From Sphingobacteriales bacterium (GTDB taxonomy: Bacteria; Bacteroidota; Bacteroidia; Chitinophagales; Saprospiraceae), in the NCBI GenBank assembly GCA_900299495.1, contig OMKD01000376.1, positions 1-36,786 on the forward strand: a stretch of 36,786 bases of DNA, written 5' to 3'. Positions 18,922 to 28,347 of the stretch are shown here, piece after piece. The first letter of the stretch is position 1. Every line of letters begins with the position of its first letter. The notes beneath the pieces were generated by a model that was not told the DNA's origin, did not search any database, and worked only from the letters and a program-made list of their open reading frames with translations. Made by a program: the position numbers and the translations under genes.

Positions 18922-19851
18922 ATGAATATTAAAGAACAACAAAAGTACTTTATCAACACTGTTTCCCCGGGATTCAGAGTTTTCATCTGGCTTCTGATTC
19001 TTTTCTTTGGGATCGGACTGGGCCAGGTTGCCAGCTTGGGTGTAATTATGGGTTTGGGATATGATATTCAAAGTCTTACCTCACCAGAATTTGCACCAGA
19101 TAAAACCGCCGTCAGATTGATGGCATTTGCTAGTCAGGTCTTTTCGTTTTTGATACCAGCAATATTTTTGGGTTTTGTTTTATTTAAAGATAAATGGAAG
19201 GCTTTTACTGGATTAAAAACAGACCCAGACTTCCCGGAAAATAAATCCTTAGATATAAGAAATATAGGTCTCGCAATCCTAATCACGATACTCTCTTGGC
19301 CGCTTACTCAATTTCTATATTTGGTAAACATGGAAATTCCTATGCCAGATATTTTGGTCAATATGGAGGATTCAACAAATGGATTAATTGAGCAAATGCT
19401 GCAGATAAATAGTATCCCAGAACTCTTATTTGTACTGGTTCTTATGGCCCTAACTCCTGCTATAGGTGAAGAACTTATGTTCCGAGGTCTTTTTCAACGA
19501 ATCCTGAGGTATAACGGACTCAATGTACATTTAGCAGTTATTGTCTCTGCACTTATATTTAGTACTATACACATGCAATTCCAAGGATTTATGCCTCGAT
19601 TCTTCCTGGGTCTTTTACTTGGATATTTCCTTGCATTTGGTGGAAGTCTCTGGATTGCTATCATAGCGCATTTCATATTCAATGGTTCACAAGTCGTATT
19701 GACTTATTTTGCGGAAGACAAAATGGATCTTACAGCAAGCCCACAATGGGAGGACTTCAACTTTGTGGTCTTTGCAGTAGGAACTATATTGTTTGGACTT
19801 GCTTCATATTATTTCTGGAATCAGAATCGGGTTGAAACCGATCAACTCTAA
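18922..19851 (+). CDS. CPBP family intramembrane metalloprotease (CAAX protease/bacteriocin-processing-like)
   Basis: Multi-TM; LTPAIGEELMFRGLFQRIL (EExxxR), LIFSTIHMQFQGFMPRFFLGLLLGY, IIAHFIFNGSQ. The ORF track start at 18901 is a TTG; an ATG lies at 18922. Confidence 0.93.
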   Translation: MNIKEQQKYFINTVSPGFRVFIWLLILFFGIGLGQVASLGVIMGLGYDIQSLTSPEFAPDKTAVRLMAFASQVFSFLIPAIFLGFVLFKDKWKAFTGLKTDPDFPENKSLDIRNIGLAILITILSWPLTQFLYLVNMEIPMPDILVNMEDSTNGLIEQMLQINSIPELLFVLVLMALTPAIGEELMFRGLFQRILRYNGLNVHLAVIVSALIFSTIHMQFQGFMPRFFLGLLLGYFLAFGGSLWIAIIAHFIFNGSQVVLTYFAEDKMDLTASPQWEDFNFVVFAVGTILFGLASYYFWNQNRVETDQL

Positions 19852-19860
19852 AAACAAACT

Positions 19861-20676
19861 ATGTCTAAATTAAAACAGCGCACAATCTCCGCAGCTTTAT
19901 TTGCTCCTATTGTATTGGGCTCTATCTATTTTTCAGACTGGAGCTTCCAGGGGCTTTGGTTATTTGTATCCATTGTTTGTGCATTCGAACTATCCGCAAT
20001 GCTGGATAAAAAATATGGCACATCAAGTCCTTTATCCACTGTGTTAAAAACAGCCATACCATCAGGTCTGTTTCTGGCCGGTTTGTTCTACCTCAATCAG
20101 TTCATAAGCTTACAAATCCTATTGACCATAGCCTGCGCAACTATTTTATTAATTCTTATTCACGGGACTTTTGCAGATGTCAAAAATCCTGTAAAGAACA
20201 TAGCATCTCCTTTGGTCGCTACAGTATATGTAAGTCTACCTCTATTTCTTCTAGCGGATTTAGCAGAAGTTCGGGGTAGCTATAATAATCTACTGGCTAT
20301 TGGATTAATCTTTTTGATATGGGCCAATGACACTGGTGCTTATTTTGTTGGGTCTAAGCTTGGGAAGCGTAAACTTGCAGAAGCAGTTTCCCCAAATAAA
20401 ACCTGGGAAGGTTTCTTTGGTGGATTGGTCTTAAGTACTATAGTCGGTGTAATATTCGCAAACATTAGCGGCTACGATCCGTTAAACTGGGCATTTTTCG
20501 GAATTGCGGCAGGCATCTTTGGAACATTGGGAGATCTGTTTGAGTCCAGCTTGAAGAGATATACTGGCGTGAAAGACTCGGGAAATATCATGCCAGGGCA
20601 TGGTGGCTTACTTGATCGCTTTGATGGATTCTTCTTCTTAATCCCAGTAGTTTGGATGATAGAGACACTGATATAA
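19861..20676 (+). CDS. cdsA: Phosphatidate cytidylyltransferase
   Basis: WANDTGAYFVGSKLGKRKLAEAVSPNKTWEGFFGG and GDLFESSLKRYTGVKDSGNIMPGHGGLLDRFDGFFF. Confidence 0.96.
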   Translation: MSKLKQRTISAALFAPIVLGSIYFSDWSFQGLWLFVSIVCAFELSAMLDKKYGTSSPLSTVLKTAIPSGLFLAGLFYLNQFISLQILLTIACATILLILIHGTFADVKNPVKNIASPLVATVYVSLPLFLLADLAEVRGSYNNLLAIGLIFLIWANDTGAYFVGSKLGKRKLAEAVSPNKTWEGFFGGLVLSTIVGVIFANISGYDPLNWAFFGIAAGIFGTLGDLFESSLKRYTGVKDSGNIMPGHGGLLDRFDGFFFLIPVVWMIETLI

Positions 20677-20709
20677 AAAAAGCCTGACGAAAATTCGTCA
20701 GGCTTTTTT
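20674..20709. terminator. Bidirectional intrinsic terminator between cdsA and the 461-aa ORF
   Basis: AAAAAAAGCCTGACGAAAATTCGTCAGGCTTTTTT: perfect stem with flanking A- and T-tracts in a convergent intergenic gap. Confidence 0.92.
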
Positions 20710-20710
20710 A

Positions 20711-22096
20711 TTATTCAGCTTTCTTCTTGCGCTTAGTCTTAAACAAGGCAACAACTTCTTTATCTTTCATAAAGCCTACATCTACAAAATTTGTAGCTAC
20801 AAACTTTTTAACATCCTGATAGTCTCTGCCACGTTTGTCTGTAAATGTCTTGATACATTTCTTAACAAACTTCAAACAAAGATCCTTAAGATTTTGGTTG
20901 AAACGCTGATTTCTAAAGCTTTCAATGTATGGAATCATTTGCTTGAAAACAGTAAAGAACTGAGAATACTGCAGAGGCTCTAAATCTTTCATCTCCTCTT
21001 CAAATACTCTGTAAATCGCTGTCCTAAGAGCAACGTTTTGCTTTGACAGACCTTCGTAAGAACTATGGAAAACCTTTACAGATTCAACTATTTTATCATC
21101 ACTGACCCCTTTAGATGAGACATCCTTAATAAGGGTATAATAACGCTCAAACAAGTCTCCTTTGTCACCGATTAGGTCTAAAGACTGCTGCGCATTATCT
21201 TTTGAGATCTCTACACCTCTTGCGTAAAGCTCATCCAAATAACTGAACCACTTGATATCAAATTCAGCATCCGTAGCCATACAAGCGTCTATTGATGCAG
21301 AAAGTAGATCCTTAACTGACTCATCATAGTTGAAATATTTTCCAAAGATCATCAAGATATAGATCAACTCTTCATTCCCCTGAATGTCTTCCAACTGAAG
21401 GAATTCCTTCATATGTGGCAGGATAGAGCTGTTATCTACATCCGCCAACATTGCGCGACCTAATAAGAAGTGACGAAGCGGCAAGTGCATCACCTTAAAC
21501 TCACCAAATGACTTAGGGAATTCAGCAGAGCTGAAAATCTCTCCTTTAAACTGCTTGTTATATCTGAAATGAAGTGCTCTTCTGTTTTCAAATACTCTAT
21601 ACTGAGGCATCTTCTGCGTCATCAAGAAGTTCTTCACACGCTTGTTAGTGATTTGCTCAACTAAAGAGGTCACCCATATATCAGAACTCAATGCAAAACC
21701 TAATTGCACGGTCTGTCCGATACGTTTGGACAAAATTTCAAAGTTTGCAGAATTACAAATTGCTAACAATATAGCGCTGAACTGATCTTGAGAAACCAAA
21801 TACTTATAATCGGCATTTAGTTCACCTCTCAATACAGCATACCCTAATACTTTAGGAAGGAATAAACCTTCATAAGCTTCATCAAGGATATATTGCTCGA
21901 ATGCCATTAATTGCAAAGGATTTTCTTTTGCAACTTGCTCATAAAGAGCAAGCATTCTAGGTTCAAACTCATTTCTCATTTCCAGGTAAAAGGATTCTTC
22001 CTCCTCATCTAGGTATTGAGCCAGAGCATCTGAGGCCTGTACTTCCTCCTTTATCTTGTCCAACTCCGACATATAAAGTTTATCCAATGCAAGCAT
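20711..22096 (-). CDS. Uncharacterised, probably all-helical cytoplasmic protein (461 aa)
   Basis: Long ORF with no signal peptide or TM segments, helix-rich composition and a basic C-terminus (KTKRKKKAE). No family recognised. Its start may be M9, at 22072. Confidence 0.85.
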   Translation of the reverse strand: MLALDKLYMSELDKIKEEVQASDALAQYLDEEEESFYLEMRNEFEPRMLALYEQVAKENPLQLMAFEQYILDEAYEGLFLPKVLGYAVLRGELNADYKYLVSQDQFSAILLAICNSANFEILSKRIGQTVQLGFALSSDIWVTSLVEQITNKRVKNFLMTQKMPQYRVFENRRALHFRYNKQFKGEIFSSAEFPKSFGEFKVMHLPLRHFLLGRAMLADVDNSSILPHMKEFLQLEDIQGNEELIYILMIFGKYFNYDESVKDLLSASIDACMATDAEFDIKWFSYLDELYARGVEISKDNAQQSLDLIGDKGDLFERYYTLIKDVSSKGVSDDKIVESVKVFHSSYEGLSKQNVALRTAIYRVFEEEMKDLEPLQYSQFFTVFKQMIPYIESFRNQRFNQNLKDLCLKFVKKCIKTFTDKRGRDYQDVKKFVATNFVDVGFMKDKEVVALFKTKRKKKAE

Positions 22097-22116
22097 GCTT
22101 ATCTATATTTTAAGAT

Positions 22117-22150
22117 GAACCTGACAGGAACATTTCCTGCCAGGTTCATA
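22117..22150 (-). promoter_or_regulatory. Strong leader hairpin upstream of the 461-aa ORF
   Basis: On -: GAACCTGGCAGGAA-ATG-TTCCTGTCAGGTTC, a 14-bp stem with one G-U wobble (A-C mismatch on +), about 20 nt before the ATG at 22096; no U-tract follows. Confidence 0.6.
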
Positions 22151-22189
22151 TATTACATAAAATCTTAAATTTCTTTCAGTTCGGTAAAA

Positions 22190-22227
22190 ATAAAAAAAAA
22201 GCTAGACAATTGCCTAGCTTTTTTTCT
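22190..22227 (-). terminator. Intrinsic terminator downstream of rpsP
   Basis: On -: AAAAAAAGCTAGGCAATTGTCTAGCTTTTTTTTT; the stem has one G-U wobble, consistent with - transcription. Confidence 0.8.
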
Positions 22228-22242
22228 TTTTGTGCATTAAGC

Positions 22243-22809
22243 TTATTCTGCGTCAGCTGCAGGAGCATCTCCTTCTTCAGCCGCAGGCTCTTCAGTAGCA
22301 GCTTCCTCTGTAGTTTCTTCAGTAGCTTCTGCTGTAGCTTCTTCAGCTGTTTCCTCAACCGCTGGAGCTTCTTCTACAACTTCTTCTTTAAAGATCTGAG
22401 GGATCTCACCAAAGCGCTCTTTCTTAAGAGCATCTTTAGATGCTGCTTCTTTTTCAATAGCCTTTGAAACTGAAGCTTCTTTTTGCTCTAACCAAGCTGC
22501 AAATTTCTTATCTGCTTCTTCCTGAGTGAATGCACCTTTAGCAACTCCTCTTTGAAGGTGCTTCATGTACATTACCCCTTTGTAACGAAGAATTGCACCT
22601 ACAGTGTGTGTAGGCTGTGCTCCATTACCCAACCAATCCAATGCTTTCTGACGGTCAATGTCAATAGTAGCAGGATTTGTCATTGGGTTATAAACTCCAA
22701 TCTTCTCAATGAATCTACCATCACGTGGAGATCTAGAATCTGCGATAACAATGTGATAGAAAGGTCTTTTCTTACGACCTCTACGCTGCAAGCGAATTTT
22801 AACTGGCAT
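22243..22809 (-). CDS. rpsP: 30S ribosomal protein S16 with a long Ala/Glu/Thr-rich C-terminal extension
   Basis: [74 protein letters not shown], then a tail rich in [23 protein letters not shown] track start at 22836 is 9 codons too long. Confidence 0.96.
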   Translation of the reverse strand: MPVKIRLQRRGRKKRPFYHIVIADSRSPRDGRFIEKIGVYNPMTNPATIDIDRQKALDWLGNGAQPTHTVGAILRYKGVMYMKHLQRGVAKGAFTQEEADKKFAAWLEQKEASVSKAIEKEAASKDALKKERFGEIPQIFKEEVVEEAPAVEETAEEATAEATEETTEEAATEEPAAEEGDAPAADAE

Positions 22810-22879
22810 AAAGCTAAATTTATATGGTTTAACCAAACCCGAACAACCTGTAAATCAGGTATCAGGCTTTTAACGAGTG

Positions 22880-22887
22880 CAAAATTA
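22880..22887 (-). promoter_or_regulatory. Putative TAnnTTTG element for rpsP (TAATTTTG on -)
   Basis: CAAAATTA on +, about 70 nt upstream of the rpsP ATG. Confidence 0.3.
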
Positions 22888-22980
22888 TAGATTTATAGAG
22901 AATTAAACAACTTCTCATTACTTTTTCTTAAAATAAGCTCAGTAAAACCTAATCCCTATCTAATATCCAATGCTTCAGAT

Positions 22981-25509
22981 TTAAAAATCAAAGCGCATTC
23001 TAACATTCAATCTCCTAGAAGTAAGAAAATTAGGGATTGCATACTGTTGCTTAAAGACTGTTTTTATCCAGGTTCTAGAAGCTTCGTTTTTGGTATTCAT
23101 CATATTAAACACCTCTAAGCTAATCCAGGCATTTTCCGTAAACCTCAAAGGATGCTTAACGTTTTTCACCGGTTTACCTGCTCCGTATAACTGATAGGCA
23201 AAACCTATATCAACTCTATGATAAGGTCTGAACCTGTACGTATTTCTGTAAATCTGATTATTGTCTTTCAAGCCAAACGGAAGACCTGTACCTATACTCA
23301 GGTTAAGGTTCATTTTGAAATTCTCATTATTCGGAAGATAATCCTGAAAGAATACCGACATGTTCATAAGTCTATCGGTTGGCCTTGGAACATCATTAAC
23401 TTCTATCCCCTCAGGCGTACCCAATTCTCGAACCATATGCTGAACATCATTCAAGGATTCCCGAGCTCTTAAAAAAGAGAGATTAAACCAGGATTCCGCT
23501 CCTTTAACGAAATTACCATTGAGTCTAAAATCGATACCTGTTACATAGCCCGTCGCATCATTTTCTCCAGAGTATCTAATTTTTACATTATCCACATCAT
23601 AGGAAACCAGATCCCATAACTTTTTATAATAAGCCTCAACTATGAACCTAAAATCATTGCCACCAAAACGATCCGGATTGAAATCATAGGTAAATCCACC
23701 CACTACATGGGCTGATTTCTGTGCTCTTAGATTATTATTCAGCGTACCGTCAAGTCTTCTCAGTTCTCGATAAAATGCAGGTTGGAAATAATATCCGGCA
23801 GCTAATCGATAGGAAATATCCCGTTTGCGATTCAGTGGCTTATACAAGAATTGCATCCTTGGAGATATAAAGGTCTCCTTATTTAGAGTCCAATGATTTA
23901 AACGAACCCCAGCCGTTAACTTCATTTCCCCTTTATCCTCCTTAAACCAGGAGTAGGTATCTTGTACATAGGCAAATAATCGATCCGACTGCAAATCATT
24001 CTCAGACTTCAACACGTAATACAACAAAACCTGAGAAGTATCGTAATTCAATGAATAACCTGCTGAATCTAATCGCTCCCATTCATTGATTTGATCACTG
24101 ATCTGTTCGTTCTGATACTTTAGACCCCATAATAGGAAATGACTGGCTTCGGTAGATTCATCCTTTGGATCAAGTTGCAGCTCTATACCTCCTTTATGCT
24201 GAACATTTGTTACCTGTGCATTGAAAGAATTACGAGCATACAAATGCTGTGTACCGGAGCCCAACTCTCCTAAGACCTCACCGAAATTAGAGGAATTAAA
24301 ATCCGACTCTATTTCACGAAGACTGTAAAATCCTAATATATCAAACCGTTCATTTTCATCCGAATAATAACGGGAAGCCAATAATTTTAAAAAGAAGGGA
24401 TTTTTATCCCGATCTGGCAGATAAGTCAGTGAAAGTCCATTTGTATAATTCGTAAAATCATCCACTTCCTGACCTTCAAATTCTGAATATAACTGTAAAG
24501 AGAAATCAATCAGTCCGATAGCAGTTGATCGTACATTTGGCTGAAACTGATAAACGGACCTATTATAGTTGCTTAAATAACCAATCTGCAGATCTTTAGT
24601 CAAATCGAAGGTAAAATACCCCTGAATATCCGTAAAACTTGGATTATACTCTCCAGACAAATCAAGGCTACCTAATAAATAGGTAGTTGTCTTAAACCTT
24701 GCACCAACCAGATATCTGAACCTTCTGTATTTTGATCCTCCAATCAATCGACTTCCTTCCACGTGGGTTGAACCACCTAGTAAGGACATAGAAGCCGATG
24801 ACTTAAATGTGGTAGGTCTTTTGTACTTAATATCCAAAACAGATGAAAGCTTATCACCATATTTTGCAGCATATCCTCCTGAAGAGAAAGAAAGGTCTCT
24901 AATCAAATCTGCATTCGGAAAGGTCAAGCCTTCTTGCTGTCCTGCTCGAATTAGCTGAGGTCTGTAAATTTCAAAATCATTGACATAAACAAGATTCTCA
25001 TCGTAATTACCTCCACGAACCTGATATTGAGAACTCAACTCCCCACCTGCTCCTGAGTTTGCTCCAAGTGCAATATGAGGAAGCACACTTTCCAAGTTTC
25101 CGGAGGCAGTTGGCAATCGTTTAAAGGCCTCTGAATCCTCTCTTATTAATCCATCATTATCAATTGCATCTGCTCTTACTTCAACCTCTATACCCATATC
25201 TGAAGCATCCAGTACGATTGCCTGATAGAGTGAATCTCCTTTAGACAATGGACCAAGATTTATTCCCTTTTCTGCATATCCCACTCTTCTGAAGACAAGT
25301 TCAAAAGCAGCATCTGCAGGAACCTCGATATTGAAAAACCCCTTTAGGTCTGATTCCGCAGCTACATTTGTACCACGAACAAATACAGTTACGAAGTCAA
25401 GAGGCTCCAGACTAATAGCATCATTGATGGTCCCTGTTACGACTTGAGCCTGAAGCTTCAAAAAAGAAAAACCTAGGATTAGGGTAAATAAGATTTTTTG
25501 CATGCGCAT
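22981..25509 (-). CDS. TonB-dependent receptor with an N-terminal carboxypeptidase-like regulatory domain
   Basis: Signal peptide; VVTGTINDAISLEPLDFVTVFVRGTNVAAESDLKGFFNIEVPADAAFELVFRRVGYAE; plug-like LESVLPHIALGANSGAGGELSSQYQVRGGNYDENLVYVNDFEIYRPQL; C-terminal RRLNVRMRFDF with terminal Phe. Confidence 0.93.
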   Translation of the reverse strand: MRMQKILFTLILGFSFLKLQAQVVTGTINDAISLEPLDFVTVFVRGTNVAAESDLKGFFNIEVPADAAFELVFRRVGYAEKGINLGPLSKGDSLYQAIVLDASDMGIEVEVRADAIDNDGLIREDSEAFKRLPTASGNLESVLPHIALGANSGAGGELSSQYQVRGGNYDENLVYVNDFEIYRPQLIRAGQQEGLTFPNADLIRDLSFSSGGYAAKYGDKLSSVLDIKYKRPTTFKSSASMSLLGGSTHVEGSRLIGGSKYRRFRYLVGARFKTTTYLLGSLDLSGEYNPSFTDIQGYFTFDLTKDLQIGYLSNYNRSVYQFQPNVRSTAIGLIDFSLQLYSEFEGQEVDDFTNYTNGLSLTYLPDRDKNPFFLKLLASRYYSDENERFDILGFYSLREIESDFNSSNFGEVLGELGSGTQHLYARNSFNAQVTNVQHKGGIELQLDPKDESTEASHFLLWGLKYQNEQISDQINEWERLDSAGYSLNYDTSQVLLYYVLKSENDLQSDRLFAYVQDTYSWFKEDKGEMKLTAGVRLNHWTLNKETFISPRMQFLYKPLNRKRDISYRLAAGYYFQPAFYRELRRLDGTLNNNLRAQKSAHVVGGFTYDFNPDRFGGNDFRFIVEAYYKKLWDLVSYDVDNVKIRYSGENDATGYVTGIDFRLNGNFVKGAESWFNLSFLRARESLNDVQHMVRELGTPEGIEVNDVPRPTDRLMNMSVFFQDYLPNNENFKMNLNLSIGTGLPFGLKDNNQIYRNTYRFRPYHRVDIGFAYQLYGAGKPVKNVKHPLRFTENAWISLEVFNMMNTKNEASRTWIKTVFKQQYAIPNFLTSRRLNVRMRFDF

Positions 25510-25530
25510 GAAAGACTTGTTGTATATGTT

Positions 25531-26187
25531 TTATCGACCGATATTCTTTAGGCGATCAATAGTATCAATAGGATCCTCAGATTTAAACACTGAACTACCT
25601 GCTACTAGTACATCAGCGCCTGCTTTAAGAATTTCCTCAGCATTTTGAAGACCAACACCTCCATCTATTTCTATAAGCGTATTTAAGTTACGCTCTGTAA
25701 TTCTCTCCTTTAAACGTCTGATCTTTGAAAGGGTTTGATAGATGAATTTTTGACCTCCAAATCCAGGATTCACAGACATGATACATACCATATCCGCCAT
25801 TTCAAGCACATCATCCAATAACTCAACAGGTGTATGCGGATTTACAGCCACTCCGGCTTTTGCGCCCAATTCCTTTATATAGCCTAATGTTCTATGCAAA
25901 TGTGTACAAGCTTCATAATGAACAGTTAGTACATCAGCGCCTGCATTACGGAAGTCTTCCAGATATTTATCTGGCTCAACAATCATAAGATGCACATCAA
26001 GTGGCTTTTCTGCTATCCCTTTCATAGTCTTTACAATGTCCATTCCAAAAGAAATATTTGGCACAAAACGACCATCCATGACATCAACATGGAACCAATC
26101 TGCATTACTTTGATTGACCATGTCAAAATCCTTCTTGAGGTTGGAAAAATCTGCAGCTAATACAGATGGAGCGATCAGGTGTTTCAT
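25531..26187 (-). CDS. rpe: Ribulose-phosphate 3-epimerase
   Basis: IAPSVLAADFSNLKKDFDMVNQSNADWFHVDVMDGRFVPNISFG; VCIMSVNPGFGGQKFI; EIDGGVGLQNAEEILKAGADVLVAGSSVF. Confidence 0.97.
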   Translation of the reverse strand: MKHLIAPSVLAADFSNLKKDFDMVNQSNADWFHVDVMDGRFVPNISFGMDIVKTMKGIAEKPLDVHLMIVEPDKYLEDFRNAGADVLTVHYEACTHLHRTLGYIKELGAKAGVAVNPHTPVELLDDVLEMADMVCIMSVNPGFGGQKFIYQTLSKIRRLKERITERNLNTLIEIDGGVGLQNAEEILKAGADVLVAGSSVFKSEDPIDTIDRLKNIGR

Positions 26188-26206
26188 TTAAGATGTAATT
26201 TTTAAT

Positions 26207-26959
26207 TTATGATACATGAACTACATTATCCGGATTCAATAAGGGCTTCAAAGACAAACGCAAATATAACTGCGCGGTCGCAAGCACATCTTTTTCACAA
26301 TATAAACTGATGCGGTCAATATCATTCTCCTCCCAAAATACACGTCCTACCTCAGAACCATCTATATCATCTTTTGGAGAAGGAAATCCAAGTACAGCAG
26401 CTAAAAGCTTAAGTGATGTGAAGCTTTTGCGATCTCCAAACTTCCACATTTCCATAGTATCCAAAAAATGTGCGGTCTCCCAAGGCTTTTTACCCGCCAC
26501 ATCAATAATATCTGGTAACTCAATTCCATTCACCAGCATACGCCTGCAAATATATGGAATATCGAACTCCTTGATATTATGGCCACAAATATAGGATTTA
26601 TTAGCATTGGGATAGTACTGATTCAGAAGATTAGCAAAATCCTGTAAAAGGATATCCTCATCCGGACCAGCAAATGACTTTAACTTGATACTTTTGGTAT
26701 TACTTTCCTTATCCAAAAATATAAACCCGACTGAAATACAAACGATCTTTCCGAATTCAGCATAAATACCAGCATTATTCTTGTATGCTGCTGAAGCTTC
26801 CTCCTCGGTAAACTCATCCGTTCTCAATATGCTTTTTGTCTTATGCCTCCAGAGCGCTTGCATATCCGGTGTGAGCAATTCATAATCGGACTCTCCACTA
26901 ACACACTCAGCGTCTAAGAACAGTATCCTGGAATCATCTATAGCCTTGGTCAGTTGCAT
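26207..26959 (-). CDS. PolB-like 3'-5' exonuclease (DnaQ/RNase H-like fold)
   Basis: ILFLDAECVSGE (first acidic pair), AGIYAEFGKIVCISVGFI, YICGHNIKEFDIPYICRRML, YCEKDVLATAQLYLRL. First gene of an apparent exonuclease-rpe-TonB run with gaps of about 20 bp. Confidence 0.85.
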   Translation of the reverse strand: MQLTKAIDDSRILFLDAECVSGESDYELLTPDMQALWRHKTKSILRTDEFTEEEASAAYKNNAGIYAEFGKIVCISVGFIFLDKESNTKSIKLKSFAGPDEDILLQDFANLLNQYYPNANKSYICGHNIKEFDIPYICRRMLVNGIELPDIIDVAGKKPWETAHFLDTMEMWKFGDRKSFTSLKLLAAVLGFPSPKDDIDGSEVGRVFWEENDIDRISLYCEKDVLATAQLYLRLSLKPLLNPDNVVHVS

Positions 26960-26983
26960 ATTATTATTTTATGGTTAATTATG

Positions 26984-27168
26984 GATTCAATGATTATAAA
27001 TCAAAATTTAAAAGTATTAACTTATAAAGTACTAATGATTCAATATACATCGTTAAGTACTTAGCTTTCGATTTTTTTGTCTTTCAGAAAGCGTTTTCTA
27101 CCCTAAAAAAATAAATTTATACGATTTACCGAACATTTTTTGAATGTAAAACTTAACCCTATTGAATC
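26984..27168. repeat. Three copies of GATTCAAT, two direct and one inverted
   Basis: GATTCAAT at 26984-26991 and 27037-27044; ATTGAATC at 27161-27168. The last two extend to a perfect 10-bp inverted pair, TGATTCAATA (27036-27045) / TATTGAATCA (27160-27169). Confidence 0.55.
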
Positions 27169-27174
27169 AAATAT

Positions 27175-27182
27175 TAAATTTG
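27175..27182 (+). promoter_or_regulatory. Putative TAnnTTTG element (TAAATTTG)
   Basis: TAAATTTG 78 nt upstream of the ATG at 27261, beginning 5 nt after the inverted repeat at 27160-27169. No -33 motif at good spacing was seen. Confidence 0.35.
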
Positions 27183-27260
27183 TAAAATATAATAGGAATT
27201 GATGATTAGAAACTAAACACCTTTTATACATTCTATCACAAAAATTGAAATTGTTTTATC

Positions 27261-28253
27261 ATGACTGAAAATCAGAATTTAAAGAATAACCCTAACTCAG
27301 AAGAGAATCAAAGTAAAAAAGTATATGTAGTAGGTGGTGTTATCATTGCTGCATTACTAGTATTATGTTGTACACTAGCTGCTTTCCTTATCAAAGCAAA
27401 CAACGTAAATGAACTTCAGGAACAAAACAACATTGACCTTACAGAGGAAAATGAAACGTTCAAAGAAGATCTAGATAAGCTTAATGAAGATTATGCGCTT
27501 TTATTATCAGAAAATGGTGATCTAAAAAGTGTAACAGAAGAGCAGCTTGCAGAACTTGAAGCTAAAAAAGCTGAAATTGAAGAGCTTTACCGTTACAAAA
27601 AAGATTACCGCAAAGCTAAGCAGAAGCTAGATGCGTTTAAAGTTGAAGTAAACGGATATCTTTCTCAGATTGCTGAGCTAAAAGAAGAAAATGCGAAGCT
27701 TAACGAGGAAAACCTAGTGCTAAACTCTGATCTTGAGCAAGAGAAAGCAGTAAATACTGAACTTTCTGAGGCTAAAGCAGTTCTTACTGCTGAAAAAGAA
27801 GAGCTTTCATCAAGAAACTCAGGTCTATCAAAAACAGTTTTGTTCGCATCAGTTGTAAAAGTTGAAAATATAGTAGCGACTGGATACCGTCCAAAGTCAA
27901 ACGGAAAGATGGTTGACCAGAAGAAAGCAAAGAATATTGAAACTCTAGAGCTATGCTTCGAGACTACAGTTAACGAAGTTACCAATGCAGGAACAGAAGA
28001 GTTCTTTGTAAGAATCATTACTCCACAGGGTGAGACACTTGCTAACGACTCAAAAGGTTCAGGTGTATTGACGAACAAAAGAAATAAAGAGAAAATCCGT
28101 TATACAACAACTAAAACGTATGACTATGCAAATGATAAAACAAATCTTTGCATAAACTGGAAGCCTGATGGTACTTTTGGAGCAGGAAACTATGCTGTTG
28201 AAGTATATAACAAAGGTTACCTATGCGGTATTGGTTCTTTCCAATTAAAGTAA
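27261..28253 (+). CDS. Single-TM coiled-coil protein with a C-terminal beta-rich domain
   Basis: N-terminal TM (VYVVGGVIIAALLVLCCTLAAFLIKA), long Glu/Leu/Lys heptad-like region, then a beta-rich domain (VENIVATGYRPKSNGKMVDQKKAKNIETLELCFETTVNEVTNAGTEEFFVRIITPQGETL...GNYAVEVYNKGYLCGIGSFQLK). Confidence 0.85.
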   Translation: MTENQNLKNNPNSEENQSKKVYVVGGVIIAALLVLCCTLAAFLIKANNVNELQEQNNIDLTEENETFKEDLDKLNEDYALLLSENGDLKSVTEEQLAELEAKKAEIEELYRYKKDYRKAKQKLDAFKVEVNGYLSQIAELKEENAKLNEENLVLNSDLEQEKAVNTELSEAKAVLTAEKEELSSRNSGLSKTVLFASVVKVENIVATGYRPKSNGKMVDQKKAKNIETLELCFETTVNEVTNAGTEEFFVRIITPQGETLANDSKGSGVLTNKRNKEKIRYTTTKTYDYANDKTNLCINWKPDGTFGAGNYAVEVYNKGYLCGIGSFQLK

Positions 28254-28276
28254 TTGTTCTATATATATTTTGTAAG

Positions 28277-28302
28277 AAGGCACTCTTTTTGAGTGCCTTT
28301 TT
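28277..28302 (+). terminator. Intrinsic terminator
   Basis: AAGGCACTC-TTTTT-GAGTGCCTTTTT. Confidence 0.88.
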
Positions 28303-28347
28303 ACATTCTACCCATAATCAATCGCAACAATTTGACCGCTATTCCGT

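Noticed and set aside
22210-22467. Plus-strand 85-aa Ser/Phe/Cys-rich ORF
   Set aside because: It is the antisense reading of the low-complexity rpsP tail; its composition is explained by that repeat.
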